Shown piece after piece: positions 46,439 through 56,194 of a DNA stretch of 64,000 nucleotides; the first letter of the stretch is position 1; every line of letters starts with the position of its first letter. This DNA is from Paucilactobacillus oligofermentans DSM 15707 = LMG 22743 (GTDB taxonomy: Bacteria > Bacillota > Bacilli > Lactobacillales > Lactobacillaceae). Location of the stretch: the NCBI RefSeq assembly GCF_001434315.1, contig NZ_AZFE01000003.1, positions 62,001-126,000 on the forward strand. The letters are read 5' to 3'. A program made the translations under genes and the position numbers. The notes beneath the pieces are model-generated. The model saw only the letters and a program-made list of their open reading frames with translations. It ran no database searches and was not told where the DNA came from.

Positions 46439-47555
46439 ATGGAATTAAGTGAAACTAAGAAAATGATAGAAGAGATGCAACAAGAAGTTGTAAACTTCGG
46501 GAGGTCTCTTTGACCTAGATTTATTGAACGAACGAATTGCTGAAAATGAAGCAAAAATGGCTGAACCAGATTTTTGGACAGATGGAGCTAATGCGCAACT
46601 ACTAATTGATGAAAACAATGAACATAAAGCGAAACGTGATAATTTTGTGCAATTACGTGATGGGATCGAAAACTTAGAAGTTACACAAAGCTTATTACAA
46701 GATGAAACTGATGCCGAAATGCAAGCTGAGTTTGAAGTTGATTTAACTAAAACCAAGCAATTACTAGAAAAATACCGATTAGAACAATTATTAGATGAAC
46801 CGTATGATGCTAGTAATGCAATTTTGGAAATTCATCCGGGTGCTGGGGGAACAGAATCCCAAGACTGGGGTGAAATGCTAATGCGTATGTATACTCGCTG
46901 GGCTAGTGCTCATAATTTTCAGGTTGAAATTGCTAATTATGAAGCCGGCGATGAAGCTGGAGTAAAGAGTGTTACATTGCTTGTTACGGGGCATAATGCG
47001 TTTGGCTATCTACGTTCTGAACGTGGCGTTCATCGACTAGTGCGGATTTCTCCATTTGATTCAGCTGGACGCAGACACACCTCATTTGCATCGATTGATG
47101 TTATGCCAGAACTAGATGGTACCGTTGATGTTGAAATTAATAGTGATGACCTACGGGTTGATGTGTTCCGTTCAAGCGGCGCTGGTGGTCAGCATATTAA
47201 TAAGACATCATCTGCGGTACGATTAACTCATTTACCAACTGGAATTGTGGTGTCTTCACAAGCACAACGATCACAATTACAAAATAGAGAAACTGCGATG
47301 AATATGCTGAAGTCAAAATTATATCAAGTAGAAGTTGAGAAAAAAGAACAAGAACGAGCCAAAATTCAAGGTGAACAACTTGAAATTGGCTGGGGATCAC
47401 AGATTAGATCATATGTTTTTCATCCATATACGATGGTAAAAGATCATCGAACTAATTATGAATCGCATGATGGTAACGCAGTGATGGATGGTGATTTAGA
47501 TCCGTTTATTGATGCTTACTTGCAATGGAAATTAAGTCAAAAAAATCCAGATTAA
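46439..47555 (+). CDS. prfB: Peptide chain release factor 2, with programmed +1 frameshift
   Basis: Releases peptides at UGA and UAA. The first 24 codons begin at ATG 46439 (GGAGGATG upstream) and end at an in-frame TGA (46511-46513). The context GGGAGG-TCT-CTT-TGA-C is the classical RF2 frameshift site: an internal Shine-Dalgarno, a slippery CTT, and a poor UGA-C stop. Shifting +1 (skipping T46511) continues in the frame to 47555, giving 371 residues in total. The GGQ motif is in SGAGGQHINKTSSAVRLTH and the stop-recognition SPF in RISPFDSAGRRHTSF. The shift makes synthesis sensitive to RF2 level. Confidence 0.97.
46499..46514 (+). promoter_or_regulatory. prfB: RF2 +1 programmed frameshift site
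   Basis: GGGAGGTCTCTTTGAC: the SD-like GGGAGG lies three bases upstream of the CTT codon, followed by the TGA stop and C. This is the autoregulatory site of prfB. Confidence 0.97.
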
Positions 47556-47655
47556 AATGTCGATAAAGTTTTACTAATGAATGGTGCTTTTAGTTGCCAT
47601 TAATAATTTAAACCAGTAAAATTAAGCTATTAATACTTGAAGGTGGGGGTAATCA

Positions 47656-47979
47656 ATGAGATCAAAAGAAAAGCACCGTTTGACGAAATCATATACAAAT
47701 CGAGTTTTATCGGGTTCAATTGGTGGATTAAGTGAATTTTTTGGAATTAAAGCAAACTATTTACGAGTTGCGTTTGTGATTTTAACAGCATTAACGCATT
47801 TTATACCAGGGGTTTTAATTTATATTTTATTAATGGTGATTATCCCTGCAGACCCTAATAAGCCGGACCTAAGTTCATTATTTAGTAATTTTGGGTTCAA
47901 CAATGGGGATAAAACAACGACTAATGAAAAAGCTGAACGAAAAGTAATTCATGATGTTGATGAACGTGATGAAAAATAA
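47656..47979 (+). CDS. PspC domain membrane protein
   Basis: 107 residues. RLTKSYTNRVLSGSIGGLSE and FFGIKANYLRVAFVILTAL are the PspC signature, with a hydrophobic hairpin (about 37-70) and a charged C-terminal tail. PspC proteins are linked to envelope stress in other bacteria; the role here is unknown. It is followed after 12 nt by another small membrane protein, a pairing also common in Firmicutes, and then by hprK. Confidence 0.88.
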   Translation: MRSKEKHRLTKSYTNRVLSGSIGGLSEFFGIKANYLRVAFVILTALTHFIPGVLIYILLMVIIPADPNKPDLSSLFSNFGFNNGDKTTTNEKAERKVIHDVDERDEK

Positions 47980-47991
47980 GAGGTTAACTAT

Positions 47992-48351
47992 ATGGGATTT
48001 TTAATGAGGATTGTAATTAACACAATTTTATTTGTGGCGATTGCAGGATTATTTGCTCAAAGTGGTAGCTTCTATGTAGCAAGTGTTGGGACGGCATTTA
48101 TTGCGAGTTTTGTTTTGGCAATTTTAAATGCATTTGTAAAACCAATTTTATTTGTATTATCGCTACCAATTACTATTTTTACATTAGGATTGTTTAGCGT
48201 AATTTTAAATGCAATTATGTTGGAACTAACATCAGTTTTAGTTGGCAGTGATAGTTTTTATTTTTCATCATTTGGAATTACAATCATAATCGCGATAATT
48301 ATCTCAATCTGTAATACAATTATTTCAGGACATTTCGGACGTCACGATTAG
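47992..48351 (+). CDS. Phage holin family / YvlD-like four-helix membrane protein
   Basis: 119 residues, almost entirely four hydrophobic helices (MRIVINTILFVAIAGLFA, AFIASFVLAILNAFVKPIL, LSLPITIFTLGLFSVILNA, ITIIIAIIISICNTII). NAFVKPIL and LPITIFTLG are family hallmarks. Despite the family name nothing around it is phage-related. It probably acts with the upstream PspC protein. Confidence 0.85.
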   Translation: MGFLMRIVINTILFVAIAGLFAQSGSFYVASVGTAFIASFVLAILNAFVKPILFVLSLPITIFTLGLFSVILNAIMLELTSVLVGSDSFYFSSFGITIIIAIIISICNTIISGHFGRHD

Positions 48352-48369
48352 ATTAAGGAGGAGTATTCA

Positions 48370-49296
48370 ATGGTAACTGTTTCAGACTTAGTAAAAAAGA
48401 CTAGATTAAAAGTTTTACAAGGTGAAAAATATTTGGATCGCCCGGTCACAACTAGTGATATCTCACGACCAGGACTTGAGTTAACGGGATATTTTAAGTA
48501 TTATCCAGCTATGCGAATTCAATTATTGGGAATTACAGAAACTTCTTTTGCCAAAAATATGACTCATGACGAATTATTAATGGTTATGCGAAAAATGTGT
48601 GCACCTGAAACACCAACTTTTGTCGTTTCAACTGATCTGGAGGTTCCTAAAGAACTAAAACAGGCGGCTGAAGAAAACAAAATTCCTATTTTGGGAACTA
48701 GTTTAACTTCATCACGAGTGTTGAGTAATATGACTTACTATCTTAGTGGTAAGTTAGCAGAACGTCAGTCAGTGCATGGGGTACTTGTTGATATCAACGG
48801 TATCGGTGTGATGATTACTGGTGATTCTGGTGTTGGTAAAAGTGAAACTGCGTTGGAATTAGTTCGTCGTGGACATCATTTAGTTGCTGATGACCGTGTT
48901 GAAGTTTATGCCCAAGATGAACAGACACTTGTTGGCTCAGCTCCAGCTATTTTAAGTCATTTGATGGAAATTCGTGGAATTGGAATTATTGATGTTATGA
49001 ATCTTTATGGTGCTGGTGCAGTAATGCAAGAAGACGACGTTGATTTGATTGTTAACCTAGAAACGTGGGCACCAGATGTTCAATTTGATCGCTTAGGTGA
49101 TAAGGGTGATAGTCAAAAGATTTTAGATGTTATCGTACCTAAAGTTTCAATTCCAGTTAAAACGGGTCGTAATTTAGCAATTATTATTGAATCTGCAGCG
49201 ATGAATTTCCGCGCACAATCAATGGGTTACGATGCTACTGAAGTCTTTGATGCTAATTTAAACAAGTTAATTAAAGAAAACTCAACGAAGGACTAA
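48370..49296 (+). CDS. hprK: HPr kinase/phosphorylase
   Basis: Phosphorylates Ser46 of HPr, making the CcpA co-repressor, and removes the phosphate. 308 residues: an N-terminal domain with LTGYFKYYPAMRIQLLG and a C-terminal catalytic domain with Walker A GDSGVGKSE near residue 155 and the HprK signature EIRGIGIIDVMNLYGAGAV. The ATG follows AAGGAGGAG. It connects to the cre site at 39.3 kb. Confidence 0.97.
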   Translation: MVTVSDLVKKTRLKVLQGEKYLDRPVTTSDISRPGLELTGYFKYYPAMRIQLLGITETSFAKNMTHDELLMVMRKMCAPETPTFVVSTDLEVPKELKQAAEENKIPILGTSLTSSRVLSNMTYYLSGKLAERQSVHGVLVDINGIGVMITGDSGVGKSETALELVRRGHHLVADDRVEVYAQDEQTLVGSAPAILSHLMEIRGIGIIDVMNLYGAGAVMQEDDVDLIVNLETWAPDVQFDRLGDKGDSQKILDVIVPKVSIPVKTGRNLAIIIESAAMNFRAQSMGYDATEVFDANLNKLIKENSTKD

Positions 49297-49302
49297 AAAT
49301 TA

Positions 49303-50124
49303 ATGTCAGTACTTGCAATTAATCCGATTTTTTTTAATTTAGGTCCAATCCAAATTCATTGGTATGGAGTGATTATCGCATCAGCAGTTTTGATTGCGTT
49401 AACCTTATCAGTCCGTGAAGGTTCACGAGTTGGTTTAGAAGCAGATAATTTTTATGATTATATTTTATGGGCGTTACCGATAGCAATAATTTTTGCGCGC
49501 GCTTATTATGTGATTTTTGAATGGGGATATTATTCACAGCATGTAGGTGAAATTATTGCTGTCTGGGACGGTGGAATTGCTATTTATGGTTCTTTAATCG
49601 GAGCCACACTAGTAATGTATGTATATTGTCGTTCAAAATTCATTTCAATGTGGACGATGCTGGATGTTGTTTCACCAACCGTAATTCTTGCACAAGGAAT
49701 CGGCAGGTGGGGTAATTTCATGAACCAAGAGGCATTTGGAAATATTACAAGTAAGGTATTTTTAGAATCACTACATCTACCGACCTTCATTATTAATCAA
49801 ATGTATATTAATGGTTATTATCGGGTACCGACTTTCTTATATGAATCGGTGTGGGATGTACTTGGATTTGTTATCTTATTCAGTTTGAGACACCGAGTTC
49901 ATTTATTTAAACAGGGTGAAATTTTTCTTAGTTATTTAATTTGGTATTCGATTGGTCGCTTTTTCGTTGAAGGAATGAGAACTGATAGTTTGATGATTGG
50001 TGATACTCTTCGAGTGTCACAATTACTATCAGTAATTTTATTTGTTGGTGCAATTATTACAATTATTATTCGTCGAAAAAATTCAAATAATAATTGGTAT
50101 TTAACTGATAAAAAAGCAGTATAA
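49303..50124 (+). CDS. lgt: Prolipoprotein diacylglyceryl transferase
   Basis: Adds diacylglycerol to the lipobox cysteine of lipoproteins. 273 residues with about seven membrane helices. The Lgt signature is [13 protein letters not shown], preceded by [16 protein letters not shown] and followed by [10 protein letters not shown]. The C-terminus has a conserved GMRTDSL. It starts 6 nt after hprK. Confidence 0.97.
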   Translation: MSVLAINPIFFNLGPIQIHWYGVIIASAVLIALTLSVREGSRVGLEADNFYDYILWALPIAIIFARAYYVIFEWGYYSQHVGEIIAVWDGGIAIYGSLIGATLVMYVYCRSKFISMWTMLDVVSPTVILAQGIGRWGNFMNQEAFGNITSKVFLESLHLPTFIINQMYINGYYRVPTFLYESVWDVLGFVILFSLRHRVHLFKQGEIFLSYLIWYSIGRFFVEGMRTDSLMIGDTLRVSQLLSVILFVGAIITIIIRRKNSNNNWYLTDKKAV

Positions 50125-50153
50125 GGAATGTGGTTTGAAAGGAGTTCCAACTG

Positions 50154-51170
50154 ATGACAGAAAAGATTGCAGTATTAGGTGCTGGATCATGGGGCAGTGT
50201 ATTAGCAAATTTATTATCAGAAAATGGCCATGATGTTTATTTATGGTCACATAATCCAGAGCAGGTTAACATTTTAAATGACCAACATGAAAATCCAAAA
50301 TACATGAAAGATTTTAAATATTCAACGACGTTAACAGCGACGGGAGATATGGAAGATGCAATTAAAGGGGCAAGTGTTGTCTTAATTGCAATTCCAACTG
50401 GTGGAATTCGTGAAGTGTCCAATAAAGTTGGAACTATTTTAGCTAAATTAAATCAAACTTCATTGGTTTTACATGCGACGAAAGGGCTTGAACAAGTAAC
50501 CTATAAGCGACCATCTGAAATCTTAGCTGAAGAAATTCCAGCAGCTAATCGTCGTGGAATTGTTGCAATCACTGGCCCTAGCCACGCAGAAGACGTTGCT
50601 CGTAAGGATTTAACCGCAATTACAGCGGCTTCAGCCGATGAATCACATGCGAAAGAAGTTCAAGTTTTATTTAATAATGATTATTTCCGGATCTATTCTA
50701 ATGATGATATCGTTGGTGCCGAATTTGGATCAGCTTTAAAGAATATCATTGCGATTGGATCAGGTATTTTATCAGGAATGGGTTATCGTGATAATGCCAA
50801 AGCAGCATTAATTACTCGTGGCTTAAATGAAATTAAACGTTTAGGCGTAGCTTATGGTGCTAATCCATTTACTTTCTCTGGTTTGTCTGGTGTGGGTGAT
50901 TTAATCGTAACTGCCACGAGCGTTAATTCACGAAATTGGCGTGCTGGTAATCAGTTAGGTCAAGGAAAATCATTAGATGATGTGATTGAGGACATGGGCA
51001 TGGTAATTGAAGGTGTTTATACTACTAAAGCCGCTTATGAAATGAGTCAAGAACGGCATGTTGAAATGCCAATTATTGAGTCAATATATAAGGTGTTGTA
51101 TGAAAATGCCGATGTTAAAGTTATAATTAATGGATTGATGCAACGACATATCCGTTCAGAACGTGACTAG
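50154..51170 (+). CDS. gpsA: Glycerol-3-phosphate dehydrogenase [NAD(P)+]
   Basis: Makes sn-glycerol-3-phosphate for phospholipids. 338 residues: VLGAGSWGSVLANLL is the NAD-binding motif; ATKGLE, TGPSHAEDVARK, EFGSALKNIIAIGSGI (with the catalytic lysine) and SGVGDLIVTATSVNSRN complete it. AAAGGAG precedes the ATG. It follows lgt, a lipid-linked grouping. Confidence 0.97.
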   Translation: MTEKIAVLGAGSWGSVLANLLSENGHDVYLWSHNPEQVNILNDQHENPKYMKDFKYSTTLTATGDMEDAIKGASVVLIAIPTGGIREVSNKVGTILAKLNQTSLVLHATKGLEQVTYKRPSEILAEEIPAANRRGIVAITGPSHAEDVARKDLTAITAASADESHAKEVQVLFNNDYFRIYSNDDIVGAEFGSALKNIIAIGSGILSGMGYRDNAKAALITRGLNEIKRLGVAYGANPFTFSGLSGVGDLIVTATSVNSRNWRAGNQLGQGKSLDDVIEDMGMVIEGVYTTKAAYEMSQERHVEMPIIESIYKVLYENADVKVIINGLMQRHIRSERD

Positions 51171-51173
51171 ATA

Positions 51174-51182
51174 TGATATAAT
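51174..51182 (+). promoter_or_regulatory. Extended -10 promoter of galU
   Basis: TGA-TATAAT, a perfect -10 with a TGn extension, about 40 bp before galU. No clear -35. Confidence 0.6.
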
Positions 51183-51220
51183 TACTCCATTATTAAAAGT
51201 CTGAAAGGAATATTTAACTA

Positions 51221-52120
51221 ATGAAAAAAGTAAGAAAAGCAATTATCCCTGCTGCTGGCTTAGGGACTCGATTTTTACCAGCTACAAAGGCACTTGCTAA
51301 AGAAATGTTACCAATTGTTGATAAGCCAACAATTCAATTTATCGTCGAAGAAGCTCGTAAATCTGGAATTGAAGATATCGTAGTTGTTGATGGTAAGAGC
51401 AAACGTTCAATTGAAGATCATTTTGATTCTAACCCAGAACTTGAAAATAACTTGATTGAAAAAAATAAAAAAGAAATGTTAAAGATGGTTCAAGAAACCA
51501 CTGACATTAACTTATATTTCATTCGTCAATCACATCCACGTGGACTTGGGGATGCAGTGCTAACTGCTAAAGCCTTTATTGGCGACGAACCCTTTGTTGT
51601 AATGTTGGGTGATGATTTAATGGAAGATAAGGTTCCGTTGACGCGTCAATTAATGGATTCATATAAGGAAACTGGGGCTTCAACATTAGCTGTTATGAAG
51701 GTTCCTCATGAAGAAACTGAAAAATATGGTGTGATTAACCCAATTGAACAGGTTAAACCTGGCTTGTATAATGTTTCTAACTTTGTTGAAAAGCCAAATC
51801 CTGATGAAGCACCTAGCGATTTAGCAATTATTGGTCGTTACTTGTTAACACCAGAAATATTTGATGTTCTTGAAAGAACTCCGCTTGGTAAGGGTGGCGA
51901 ACTTCAATTGACTGATGCGATTGATGAATTAAACAAAACACAACGTGTCTTTGCTCATGAATTCAAGGGACAACGTTATGATGTTGGTAATAAGTTTGGT
52001 TGGATTGAAACTAATATTGAATATGGTTTGAAGCATCCACAAGTTAAGGATGAACTTCGATCATATATTAAAAACTTAGGTGCTAAGTTAATTGCCGAAG
52101 ACGAAAAAGCTAGTAAATAA
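51221..52120 (+). CDS. galU: UTP-glucose-1-phosphate uridylyltransferase
   Basis: Makes UDP-glucose for teichoic acid, glycolipid and polysaccharide synthesis and for GalE. 299 residues: [20 protein letters not shown] is the nucleotide loop, then [20 protein letters not shown] and [21 protein letters not shown] lies before the ATG. A terminator follows. Confidence 0.97.
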   Translation: MKKVRKAIIPAAGLGTRFLPATKALAKEMLPIVDKPTIQFIVEEARKSGIEDIVVVDGKSKRSIEDHFDSNPELENNLIEKNKKEMLKMVQETTDINLYFIRQSHPRGLGDAVLTAKAFIGDEPFVVMLGDDLMEDKVPLTRQLMDSYKETGASTLAVMKVPHEETEKYGVINPIEQVKPGLYNVSNFVEKPNPDEAPSDLAIIGRYLLTPEIFDVLERTPLGKGGELQLTDAIDELNKTQRVFAHEFKGQRYDVGNKFGWIETNIEYGLKHPQVKDELRSYIKNLGAKLIAEDEKASK

Positions 52121-52135
52121 TTCACTTAATTAAGT

Positions 52136-52164
52136 AAAAGATGGACAGCTGTTCATCTTTTTTT
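52136..52164 (+). terminator. galU terminator
   Basis: AAAAGATGGACAG (from 52136) pairs with CTGTTCATCTTTT (one G-U), followed by T-run. Confidence 0.85.
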
Positions 52165-52245
52165 GTCGAGTTGAAGTAGTCGACAAATTAGTTAATTCAG
52201 TGTATTGTGAGATAATTATATGAATTAATTTTAGGAGGAGAGAAC

Positions 52246-53187
52246 ATGGCAAAAAATTATGATGTGATCGTTATTGGAGCAGGTCCTGGTGGTATGACTG
52301 CTGCACTATATGCTTCACGTGCCAATCTATCCGTATTAATGCTTGATCGCGGGATTTATGGTGGTCAAATGAACAATACAGCAGAAGTTGAAAACTATCC
52401 TGGATTTAAGTCAATTCTTGGCCCAGATTTATCCAAAGAAATGTATGAAAGCTCAACCCAGTTTGGGGCTGAATATGCCTATGGTACAGTGGATCATATT
52501 GTAGATCATGGCTCGTTTAAAACAGTGACTACGGATATGGAAGAATATGAAACGAAAGCAATTATTATTGCTACCGGTTCACAATATCGTAAATTGGGTG
52601 CTCCAGGAGAGTCTGAATTATCAGGCCGAGGAGTTTCTTATTGTGCGGTTTGTGATGGTGCATTCTTTAAAAATAAGCATGTCGTTGTTATTGGTGGTGG
52701 TGATTCAGCGATTGAAGAAGGAATTTATCTTACTCAATTAGCTGACAAAGTTACCGTTGTCCATCGCCGTGATAAATTACGTGCACAGCAAGTTATTCAA
52801 ACGCGTGCATTTGCTAATGACAAAATGGAATTTATTTGGAATAGCGAAGTCACCGAAATTAAGGCTGCTGATCAAAAAGTTGGTGGTGTGCATATTAAAA
52901 ATAACCAAACGGGTGAAGAATCTGATATTGATGCTAGTGGTGTCTTCATTTATGTTGGTGTTTTACCAATGACTGATTCATTTCAAGATTTAGGTATTTT
53001 GGATGAACAAGGTTGGGTTGTAACTAACGATCAAATGGAAACCAATGTACCTGGAATCTTTGCAATTGGTGATGTTCGTGATAAGAAGTTGCGCCAAATC
53101 ACTACTGCTGTCGGTGATGGTGGAATTGCCGGACAAGGTGTCTTTAATTATCTGGAAGAATTAAAAGATGATAAAGCAACTGTTTAA
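52246..53187 (+). CDS. trxB: Thioredoxin-disulfide reductase
   Basis: NADPH-dependent flavoenzyme reducing thioredoxin, and able to reduce NrdH. 313 residues: FAD site VIGAGPGGMTAALYASR, redox pair C-A-V-C in SYCAVCDGAFF (about 134-137), NADPH site VIGGGDSAIEEG, and C-terminal FAIGDVRDKKLRQITTAVGDG. TTTAGGAGGAG lies before the ATG. Confidence 0.97.
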   Translation: MAKNYDVIVIGAGPGGMTAALYASRANLSVLMLDRGIYGGQMNNTAEVENYPGFKSILGPDLSKEMYESSTQFGAEYAYGTVDHIVDHGSFKTVTTDMEEYETKAIIIATGSQYRKLGAPGESELSGRGVSYCAVCDGAFFKNKHVVVIGGGDSAIEEGIYLTQLADKVTVVHRRDKLRAQQVIQTRAFANDKMEFIWNSEVTEIKAADQKVGGVHIKNNQTGEESDIDASGVFIYVGVLPMTDSFQDLGILDEQGWVVTNDQMETNVPGIFAIGDVRDKKLRQITTAVGDGGIAGQGVFNYLEELKDDKATV

Positions 53188-53202
53188 ACTGAATAAGTAA
53201 AC

Positions 53203-53238
53203 AAAAAATAATCGACGATTTCGTCGATTATTTTTTTT
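53203..53238. terminator. Bidirectional terminator between trxB and the TetR gene
   Basis: A 16-bp palindrome (53203-53218 with 53221-53236). The stop codon of the TetR gene lies inside the right arm. Confidence 0.85.
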
Positions 53239-53842
53239 CGGGCTGTTTGATAAATCCATATAAAATGATATTAAGCACTTCTTGTTCAAGATTGGAATGA
53301 GGACGTTGATGATTGGGACCAAATAAATTACGATTTTTTGGTAAGCGACTATATTGAATGATCATATCAACATAAAATAGCATCGCTTCCAAAGTAATAT
53401 TGTTTTTTAGTTGATCAGTTTTTTTAAGTTGACTATAGATGGCAGTTACGATGCCCTTAGTCATTTCTTCTTGAGCAACAATTACTTTCGGATTGCTAAA
53501 AAAAGCGATATCGAGAAATTCGTCAAACTCTGGATTATTTAAATCACCAGCTTTTTCATCAATTAAATTCTCAATTCGTTTCATAATTGAGAAAATATTA
53601 TCAGTCGATACTTCTAATTCTTCTTTAATTGAGGCTGAAGCTTCAGTTAATTTTAAAATTGTAATTTGAGTTAATAATTCATCTTTACTGGGGAAATATT
53701 TGTAGAAAGTGACCGTTGATACGCCGGATTGCTTGGCAATATCACGAATATCAGTTTTTTTAATTCCCTGTTTTGAAAACATCTTTTCTGAAATAACTAA
53801 GATGTTTAATCGCGTTAAACGCTTCTTTTCTTCACGATTCAT
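53228..53842 (-). CDS. TetR/AcrR family transcriptional regulator
   Basis: 204 residues. The N-terminal helix-turn-helix is about 8-55 (LVISEKMFSKQGIKKTDIRD, then SGVSTVTFYKYFPSKDEL). The ligand-binding C-terminal domain is unlike any group I can name. It is divergent from the fused ABC transporter gene, and the 239-bp gap holds two sizeable inverted repeats. The simplest reading is a local repressor of the transporter that responds to its substrate. Confidence 0.88.
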   Translation of the reverse strand: MNREEKKRLTRLNILVISEKMFSKQGIKKTDIRDIAKQSGVSTVTFYKYFPSKDELLTQITILKLTEASASIKEELEVSTDNIFSIMKRIENLIDEKAGDLNNPEFDEFLDIAFFSNPKVIVAQEEMTKGIVTAIYSQLKKTDQLKNNITLEAMLFYVDMIIQYSRLPKNRNLFGPNHQRPHSNLEQEVLNIILYGFIKQPEKK

Positions 53843-53887
53843 TAATAAGACTAGTCCTTTCTATCGATGACCACTTATACTAATAAA

Positions 53888-53936
53888 TTAACCACATGGT
53901 GCATATATATTTAAAGTATGAAGCTAATGTGGTTAA
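53888..53936. promoter_or_regulatory. Inverted repeat in the TetR-ABC intergenic region
   Basis: TTAACCACAT (53888-53897) and ATGTGGTTAA (53927-53936): 10-bp perfect arms, 29-bp spacing. It lies nearer the TetR gene and may be a self-regulation operator. Confidence 0.4.
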
Positions 53937-53983
53937 CTTAGCATGGTACTGTTTTAATAAAACATAGCTTAACATATTTTATT

Positions 53984-54019
53984 GAAAAGTTAAACATTTT
54001 GTCTTTATGTTAACTTTTC
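53984..54019. promoter_or_regulatory. Candidate TetR operator next to the transporter promoter
   Basis: GAAAAGTTAAACAT (53984-53997) and ATGTTAACTTTTC (54007-54019) form a near-perfect palindrome (one extra A). Its right end abuts the -35 box at 54020. Confidence 0.55.
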
Positions 54020-54048
54020 TTGACTTAAAAAATTCATTGAGTTATCAT
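54020..54048 (+). promoter_or_regulatory. Promoter of the ABC transporter gene
   Basis: TTGACT (54020-54025), 17-bp spacer, TATCAT (54043-54048). Confidence 0.75.
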
Positions 54049-54081
54049 TACTCGTATTCAAAAACAAAAGGAGATTATAGG

Positions 54082-56067
54082 ATGTCATATTTGGAACTTA
54101 AAGATATTCGTAAATCGTATTATCTTGGAAAAGAAGAATTTCCAGTTTTAAAAGGGATTAATTTAAAGTTTGAACTAGGTGAATTCGTTTCAATTCTTGG
54201 GGAATCAGGTGGTGGTAAATCAACCTTAATGAACATCATTGGCGGACTTGACCGTAAGTTTGAGGGTGAAGTTCAGGTTAAGGGAGAATTACTTGATCAT
54301 CATAAAGAAAAGGAAATGGATGAATATCGCCGTGGCACCATTGGTTATATCTATCAATCATATAATTTAATTAGTCATTTAACTGTCTTAGATAATGTTT
54401 TGACATCACTTGAAATGGCACAACTAACCCAAGCTCAACGAGTTGAACGTGCTAAAGAAATGTTAATCAAGGTTGGCTTGGAAGATCAAATTAAAAAGCA
54501 TCCAAATCAATTATCTGGTGGGCAAAAGCAACGGGTTGCGATTGCACGTGCATTGGCAGCTGATCCAGAAATTATTATTGCTGATGAACCTACCGGGGCA
54601 TTAGACGCGGTTAATACTGAAGAAGTTCTTGAAATTTTGAGAAATATTGCCGCTGAAGGCAAGCTAGTTATTGCAGTAACTCATTCACAAGATGTTGCTG
54701 ATTTCGGGACTCGAATTGTTCATTTAGAAGATGGAAAAGTCGATTACGATAAAATAGTTCGTGAAAAATATCCTGAAGTAAAGAATGAATCAAAAATTGT
54801 AAGTCGAAAATTACCAGCAAGTGCTAGCTATAGTAACGCTTGGAAGCATTTGAAGTATAATTTTGGTCGTAATTCATTAATTATGATTGGGACCGCAATT
54901 GGGTTGTTTGCTGTGTTATTGTTTAGTGGTTTAGGTAACGGAATTAAGGGCTATATTAATGACCAAGTTGATTCTTTAGTAAATCCCAATGCGATGATGG
55001 TTCAGCGATACACCAAAACTTCTGGAACTGCATCGAGTCAAAGTGAAGCTGGCGCTCAGTCTGCTTCGGCAGATCCAACTACAACTTCTTTCAGCCAAGC
55101 TCAAATTAAAAAGATGGCTGATGTTAAACATGTTGATTCCGTTGAATCAATGTTTGTCGCTGCAAATATGAAATTTAGTATGAGTGGCCGTGATTATACA
55201 TTAGCAACGGTTCAATCTTGGACGAAGTTCTTCTCAAAAGATATGTTGAAGGCCGGAACTTTACCGGGCAAGGATGAAATCGTTGTTGATAAAAAGACGG
55301 TTGCCAAAGTTTACGATAGTAAAGACTGGAAATCAGTCGTTGGTAAAAAAATTGATGTTAAATGGACTACAACTGATGACAGTGGTAACCCAGTTCAGAT
55401 TAGTAAAAAATTAACGATTTCAGGGGTTGTTGATGCTGGCCAAAGTGGTGCGTCAATGAATGCTATGTCTAGTGCGACCATGAAATCAGTTTTAAAGGAT
55501 GCTGGGGCAACCACTAAGCCATCAGCAACGATTGTTAATGTTGATAATTCTAAAGATGTTGAGTCAGTTTCTAAAAAAATTGACAGTATTAAGATGGACA
55601 ATCAACGAGTCTTCAAGGCGACAACAATTGGAAGTACTTTGAAAACAGTGAATACAATTGTTGATTTAGCAACATATGTCTTAATGGCAATTGCTGGAAT
55701 TTCATTAGTTGTATCAGCCTTAATGATTATCGTTTCGATGTACATGTCAGTTTCTGAACGGACTAAGGAAATCGGAATTTTACGAGCTTTAGGTGAAAGT
55801 AAAGCTGATGTTCGTCGCTTGTTTACAAGTGAATCGTTATTAATTGGTTTAATTTCAGCTGCATTAGCAACTGTCTTGGCCTTTGGATTAGGTTATTTGT
55901 TAAATCAATTCCTATATTCAATTGCTAAGTACGATTTGATCCAAATTTCATTAGGTAATATTGTCATGACCTTTATCTTGGCAATTGTAATTTCATTCTT
56001 AGCAGCGTTATTACCTGCAAGAAGTGCCGCTAAGCTTAACCCAATTGATGCTTTAGCAGCAGATTAA
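54082..56067 (+). CDS. Fused ATPase-permease ABC transporter (MacB/FtsX type)
   Basis: 661 residues from the ATG at 54082 (AAGGAGAT upstream). ATPase domain (1-235): Walker A GESGGGKST at 40-48, signature LSGGQKQRVAIARAL, Walker B IIIADEPTGALD. Permease: one helix at about 273-295 (SLIMIGTAIGLFAVLLFSGL), a large extracellular domain (about 300-530, with a Ser/Ala/Gln-rich stretch near 310-330), then three helices in the last 130 residues (FtsX fold). Such mechanotransmission exporters move peptides, lipoproteins or antimicrobials. Paired with a TetR regulator, a detoxification or envelope role is likely; the substrate is unknown. Confidence 0.9.
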   Translation: MSYLELKDIRKSYYLGKEEFPVLKGINLKFELGEFVSILGESGGGKSTLMNIIGGLDRKFEGEVQVKGELLDHHKEKEMDEYRRGTIGYIYQSYNLISHLTVLDNVLTSLEMAQLTQAQRVERAKEMLIKVGLEDQIKKHPNQLSGGQKQRVAIARALAADPEIIIADEPTGALDAVNTEEVLEILRNIAAEGKLVIAVTHSQDVADFGTRIVHLEDGKVDYDKIVREKYPEVKNESKIVSRKLPASASYSNAWKHLKYNFGRNSLIMIGTAIGLFAVLLFSGLGNGIKGYINDQVDSLVNPNAMMVQRYTKTSGTASSQSEAGAQSASADPTTTSFSQAQIKKMADVKHVDSVESMFVAANMKFSMSGRDYTLATVQSWTKFFSKDMLKAGTLPGKDEIVVDKKTVAKVYDSKDWKSVVGKKIDVKWTTTDDSGNPVQISKKLTISGVVDAGQSGASMNAMSSATMKSVLKDAGATTKPSATIVNVDNSKDVESVSKKIDSIKMDNQRVFKATTIGSTLKTVNTIVDLATYVLMAIAGISLVVSALMIIVSMYMSVSERTKEIGILRALGESKADVRRLFTSESLLIGLISAALATVLAFGLGYLLNQFLYSIAKYDLIQISLGNIVMTFILAIVISFLAALLPARSAAKLNPIDALAAD

Positions 56068-56088
56068 AAATATCTGTTTTAAAATAAA

Positions 56089-56130
56089 GTAGTCTTTAAA
56101 AGTAAATTTACTTTTAAGGGCTGCTTTTTA
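56089..56130 (+). terminator. Terminator of the ABC transporter gene
   Basis: A long stem around the palindrome TTAAAAGTAAATTTACTTTT (about 56096-56117), extended by AGTAGTC/GGCTGCT and followed by T5. Confidence 0.82.
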
Positions 56131-56194
56131 TGTACCCAATAAATTAAGTGCGGTATACTTAATAGCAAAATGGATACGAAAAGGAGATAGTATA

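Noticed and set aside
46524-47555. prfB starting at the TTG at 46524
   Set aside because: The conserved N-terminus lies upstream, joined through the canonical frameshift site, and there is no ribosome binding site before 46524.
47992-48351. Prophage remnant suggested by the holin-family protein
   Set aside because: The family name is historical; the neighbours are pspC and hprK and no phage gene is present.
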